DNA from: Saprospiraceae bacterium
GTDB taxonomy: Bacteria > Bacteroidota > Bacteroidia > Chitinophagales > Saprospiraceae
Reading direction: 5' to 3'
DNA: 64,000 nucleotides
Assembly: GCA_016715965.1 (NCBI GenBank)
Contig: JADJXG010000001.1
Location: 372,001-436,000 of the forward strand
The notes below the pieces were generated by a model. It was not told the origin of the DNA and made no database searches. It worked only from the letters and a program-made list of their open reading frames with translations. Positions 61,213 through 64,000 of this stretch are shown here, in pieces. The position numbers and the translations under genes were made by a program. Numbering within the stretch: the first letter of the stretch is position 1; each line of letters starts with the position of its first letter.

Positions 61213-62493
61213 TTAATGTTCATGCCCTTCGCCTTGATTGGTCATTTTAGCCATAATGAAAAATGCTCCGTTTACCACCACTTTACTATTGGCAGGTATT
61301 TCTTTAAGTAACGTTATTTCGCTGTAACCAACGTCCGTTGTTCCCTTGCGAATAGGAATTTTTTCAAAAGTTATTCCTTCTTCCTGATGTTCATGCTCCG
61401 CTTGTTCTTCTTCGTGTTTGTGTCCGTGCTCATCATGTTTATGTTCTTCTAAGGCTTCCCCATGTTCGTGATGTTCTTCTTCGGTATGAGCATCTGTAAC
61501 AATAAAAATATAGTCTTGCCCTTCGTGGTTTACAATGGCATTGGTCGGAACGGCATCAACTGTAGCATTTTCCAAACTTACGAGAGCGGTAATGCTCATT
61601 CCGTCAATTAAGCCCTGCTTATCGCCTTTTACATTGGCATGAACGGCAACTGTTTTGGTATTGGGTTCAAAGGTGTTGCTAACAGCATAGACTTCCGCAT
61701 CATATTCCTTACCGGGATTGTTGGTAAGTGTGAAATGAATAATTTGTCCGACTTTTAACTTCGGCAAATCTTTTTCATACACATATAAGTCAAGATGAAG
61801 CTGACTGTTGTCCACAATGTCGGCAATGGGTTTGTTGGCATCTACATAACTTCCAAGATTTACATAAATGTTGCTGATAATTCCATTAATAGGGCTTTTA
61901 ACACTGATAACGGATTGGATATTTTCACTTGTAAGAGTAGCAGAGTTAATTCCGAGCAATTCCAACTGTTTTTTAAGGCTTGCTCTTTGGGCTTTCAAGG
62001 CATTTAATTCACTCTCCGCTTCCTGTAGTTTCTTTACGGATGTTGCATTACCTTGTTGGAGTTCCTTTTGTCGGTTGTACTCAATCTCTGCCAATATCAA
62101 CTTGGAAGAAATCGTTAAAAACTCTTCCTGCATGGTAATGAAATTGGTATTGGAAAGGGTTGCCAATACCTGCCCTTTGATTACAGTATTTCCCTGCTGA
62201 ATAGGAAGTATGCTAACTACTCCACCGAATAGCGAGGTTACACTTGCCTGATTGTTATTCGGAACACGTAAAAGTCCGTTCAATTTCAATGTGGCTGTAA
62301 GCTGCTTTTTTTCAATACTTCCGTATTCAATACCGATGGATTTTATTTGTTCTTCGGTAAGGGTTGCTGTACTGGAATTTTCGTGTTCGTCATGGTGTTC
62401 GGTTTCTTCTCCATGATTTTCTGTTTTATTTCCTGTGCAGGATGCCAACATGATGGATGTGGCTAATGCTGCGATATATAATATGTGTTTCAT
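61213..62493 (-). CDS. CzcB-like efflux adaptor, histidine-rich lipoprotein
   Basis: 426 residues with a lipobox (MLASC, Cys19). The mature N-terminus is rich in His, Glu and Asp (NHGEETEHHDEHE). A barrel-sandwich/lipoyl domain and short coiled coil follow (SLFGGVVSILPIQQGNTVIKGQVLATL; ELQQGNATSVKKLQEAESELNALKAQ). A second His-rich loop (about 335-370, EEEHHEHGEALEEHKHDEHGH...) is inserted in the C-terminal domain. Adaptors of this kind link CzcA to the outer membrane channel and hand over metal. It lies 11 bases after the CzcA-TolC gene. Confidence 0.9.
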   Translation of the reverse strand: MKHILYIAALATSIMLASCTGNKTENHGEETEHHDEHENSSTATLTEEQIKSIGIEYGSIEKKQLTATLKLNGLLRVPNNNQASVTSLFGGVVSILPIQQGNTVIKGQVLATLSNTNFITMQEEFLTISSKLILAEIEYNRQKELQQGNATSVKKLQEAESELNALKAQRASLKKQLELLGINSATLTSENIQSVISVKSPINGIISNIYVNLGSYVDANKPIADIVDNSQLHLDLYVYEKDLPKLKVGQIIHFTLTNNPGKEYDAEVYAVSNTFEPNTKTVAVHANVKGDKQGLIDGMSITALVSLENATVDAVPTNAIVNHEGQDYIFIVTDAHTEEEHHEHGEALEEHKHDEHGHKHEEEQAEHEHQEEGITFEKIPIRKGTTDVGYSEITLLKEIPANSKVVVNGAFFIMAKMTNQGEGHEH

Positions 62494-62504
62494 TGTTCTA
62501 AATT

Positions 62505-64000
62505 TTATTTACTGATTAAGAAATTAATGTTTACGACTGCCTGATTAAGTTGATTTACGGTTTGCAAATAAGTCAATTGTATGTCGGTGGCAGTTTGTAA
62601 AGCCGATAAATACTCAATGTACCCAATATCGCCACTATTAAAGCCGAGTGTTGCCGTGCTGATAATCGTTTCAACATTGGGCAAAGCAATCGTTATAAAG
62701 TAATTGTACTGCGACAGGTATTGATTGTATTGCTGAAAGGCATTTTGCAGATGGGTTTGTAGGTTCAACTTTTCGCTTTCTGCTTCTTTTTGCAATGCCT
62801 GGTATTTGTAATCCATTGATTTTATTTTTGAAGCATTACTGAAAAATGTCAGCGGAATGGAAACACCTACGCTGAACCCGTCAAAACGGTCATTTGCTCC
62901 AAAAAATACATCCGTTCCGTTCACCGTTTGTGTTCCGATTAAGGATTGGTTGAAATATCCCACCGTAAAGTCTGGCAAAGAGGAAGCCGTTTCTACTTTT
63001 TTAAGTTGTTCGGCTATAACGGCTTGTTGATACAACAATTTCAAAGAAGGATTATTGGCGATTAATGAGGTGTCTAATGACAAACTCAATGTAATGGGCT
63101 GATAATTTAACTCCCCTTTTATAGTGAATTGTTCATTGGTATTCATCAACGTTTGCAGTGATACATAGGCAGTATTTATTTCCCTTTCTGTTTGTTGTAA
63201 CAAAAGTGAAATCTGTCCTCTTTTGGTCTCTGCCGTTGTTTTTTCAAGTAAACCCGTTTCGCCTGTCTTGTATCGCAATTCGGCTGCACTTACAAAATCA
63301 CTGTACAAACTATCTAAAGCCAATAACTTTCTCTTAACCTGCTCCAAATATTGCAACTGGTAATACCAGTATTGTACCTGTGCTTTTATTTCATTTTCCG
63401 TTACCTGTTGCTGTAATTGACTTCCCTGCAATTCTGCCTTGTACAAATTGGATTTAGCGGAAAAATAAGTCGGAAACGGAATGGTCTGAGAGAGCTGAAA
63501 TGCCCTGTCATTCTGAATACTGTTGTACTGCCCGAATTGAAAATTCACATCCGTTTTTGGCAATTCGAATACCGACTTTTTCAAAGTGGTGGAAGATTGA
63601 ACATTCAGTTGTTGCGATTGAATTTCCAGGTTGTTCTGTAAAGCCGTAGCAATGGCTTCATCAAGTTCTATCGTTTTTGTGGTATCGGTTTGGGCTTTAG
63701 CCGTAGCAAATGAGCACAAGGCAAAAACCAAAATACTTGCTGTTTTTATGTTTCTTTTAACTCTAATCTTGGTTGAAAACAACAGGTACAGCAAGGGCAA
63801 AACAAATAAGGTGAGGAAGGTAGCCGTTACCAAACCACCAATCACTACCGTTGCTAAAGGTCTCTGTACTTCGGCTCCTGCACTTTGAGAAAGGGCCATT
63901 GGTAAAAATCCCAATGAGGCTACCGTAGCGGTCATTAACACGGGTCGCAAACGGATTTTAGTTCCTTCTTTTATTCTTTGAAGAATATCCGTCATTCCTT
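62505..64000 (-). CDS. CzcA-TolC fusion protein, C-terminal part (gene continues beyond the window)
   Basis: The frame is open to the right edge. Residues visible first are the end of a CzcA/CusA RND pump: RLRPVLMTATVASLGFLPMALSQSAGAEVQRPLATVVIGG and the last membrane helix. After LFSTKIRVK comes a second hydrophobic stretch that looks like a signal peptide (ASILVFALCSFATAKAQ), then a TolC-type channel (IELDEAIATALQNNLEIQSQQLNVQSS to the end, about 395 residues). Such RND-TolC fusions are common in Bacteroidota metal efflux. It heads the unit CzcA-TolC, CzcB-like, P-type ATPase. Confidence 0.9.
   Translation of the reverse strand, partial: GMTDILQRIKEGTKIRLRPVLMTATVASLGFLPMALSQSAGAEVQRPLATVVIGGLVTATFLTLFVLPLLYLLFSTKIRVKRNIKTASILVFALCSFATAKAQTDTTKTIELDEAIATALQNNLEIQSQQLNVQSSTTLKKSVFELPKTDVNFQFGQYNSIQNDRAFQLSQTIPFPTYFSAKSNLYKAELQGSQLQQQVTENEIKAQVQYWYYQLQYLEQVKRKLLALDSLYSDFVSAAELRYKTGETGLLEKTTAETKRGQISLLLQQTEREINTAYVSLQTLMNTNEQFTIKGELNYQPITLSLSLDTSLIANNPSLKLLYQQAVIAEQLKKVETASSLPDFTVGYFNQSLIGTQTVNGTDVFFGANDRFDGFSVGVSIPLTFFSNASKIKSMDYKYQALQKEAESEKLNLQTHLQNAFQQYNQYLSQYNYFITIALPNVETIISTATLGFNSGDIGYIEYLSALQTATDIQLTYLQTVNQLNQAVVNINFLISK

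Noticed and set aside
1..64000. tRNA, rRNA, riboswitch or CRISPR features
   Set aside because: I looked for T-loop signatures, conserved rRNA segments and regular repeats and saw none I could support by eye.

Overview
The window is a bacterial chromosome segment from a member of the Bacteroidota, probably Saprospiraceae or a close relative (family level is inference). Three things support the phylum. Many genes have a TAnnTTTG -7 promoter element, while purine-rich ribosome binding sites are generally not evident. Several secreted proteins end in type IX secretion sorting domains. The gene set is typical of the phylum: a CzcA-TolC fusion, MlaEF, a TonB-dependent receptor with a carboxypeptidase-like N-terminal domain, and choice-of-anchor B and gliding-motility C-terminal domains. 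I could recognise no rRNA, tRNA or CRISPR array.

From 1 to about 46.7 kb the window is mostly ordinary chromosome. It holds stress and housekeeping genes (sodA, cutC, thiolase, Skp/OmpH, tatA, mlaEF, a MacA-like adaptor, a fatty acid desaturase, mfd, a NifU-like protein, TolC, oxyR, rplU-rpmA). It also holds surface polysaccharide genes (a Wzx-type flippase and an RffA-like aminotransferase), a block of T9SS cargo proteins (25.9-33.3 and 36.8-38.5 kb), three tandem single-stranded DNA-binding proteins, a cation/proton antiporter, VOC-fold proteins and a TonB-dependent receptor. A truncated IS3-type element sits at 25.25-25.94 kb.

From about 46.7 to 59.2 kb lies an accessory defence island. 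A type I restriction-modification operon runs on the minus strand: hsdM, a GxxExxY gene, hsdS, a second GxxExxY gene, a RelE/HigB-like toxin, an XRE antitoxin, a SecB-like chaperone, hsdR. The three genes before hsdR have the layout of a toxin-antitoxin-chaperone (TAC) module, and the chaperone gene is coupled to hsdR by a 4-base overlap. hsdR carries a one-base frameshift just before Walker A. The two GxxExxY genes sit at the 3' ends of hsdM and hsdS and are bracketed by inverted and direct repeats, so they look like small inserted cassettes. A related palindrome is embedded in frame inside hsdM. Next to the operon, a complete IS3-family element (56675-58140, 3-base target duplication AAC) interrupts a gene for a caspase/CHAT-like peptidase. 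Removing the IS and one AAC on paper restores a 245-residue open frame.

From 59.2 kb to the right edge is a heavy-metal resistance operon on the minus strand: the end of a CzcA-TolC fusion, a histidine-rich CzcB-like adaptor, and a P1B-type ATPase whose phosphorylation loop reads DKTRT instead of DKTGT.
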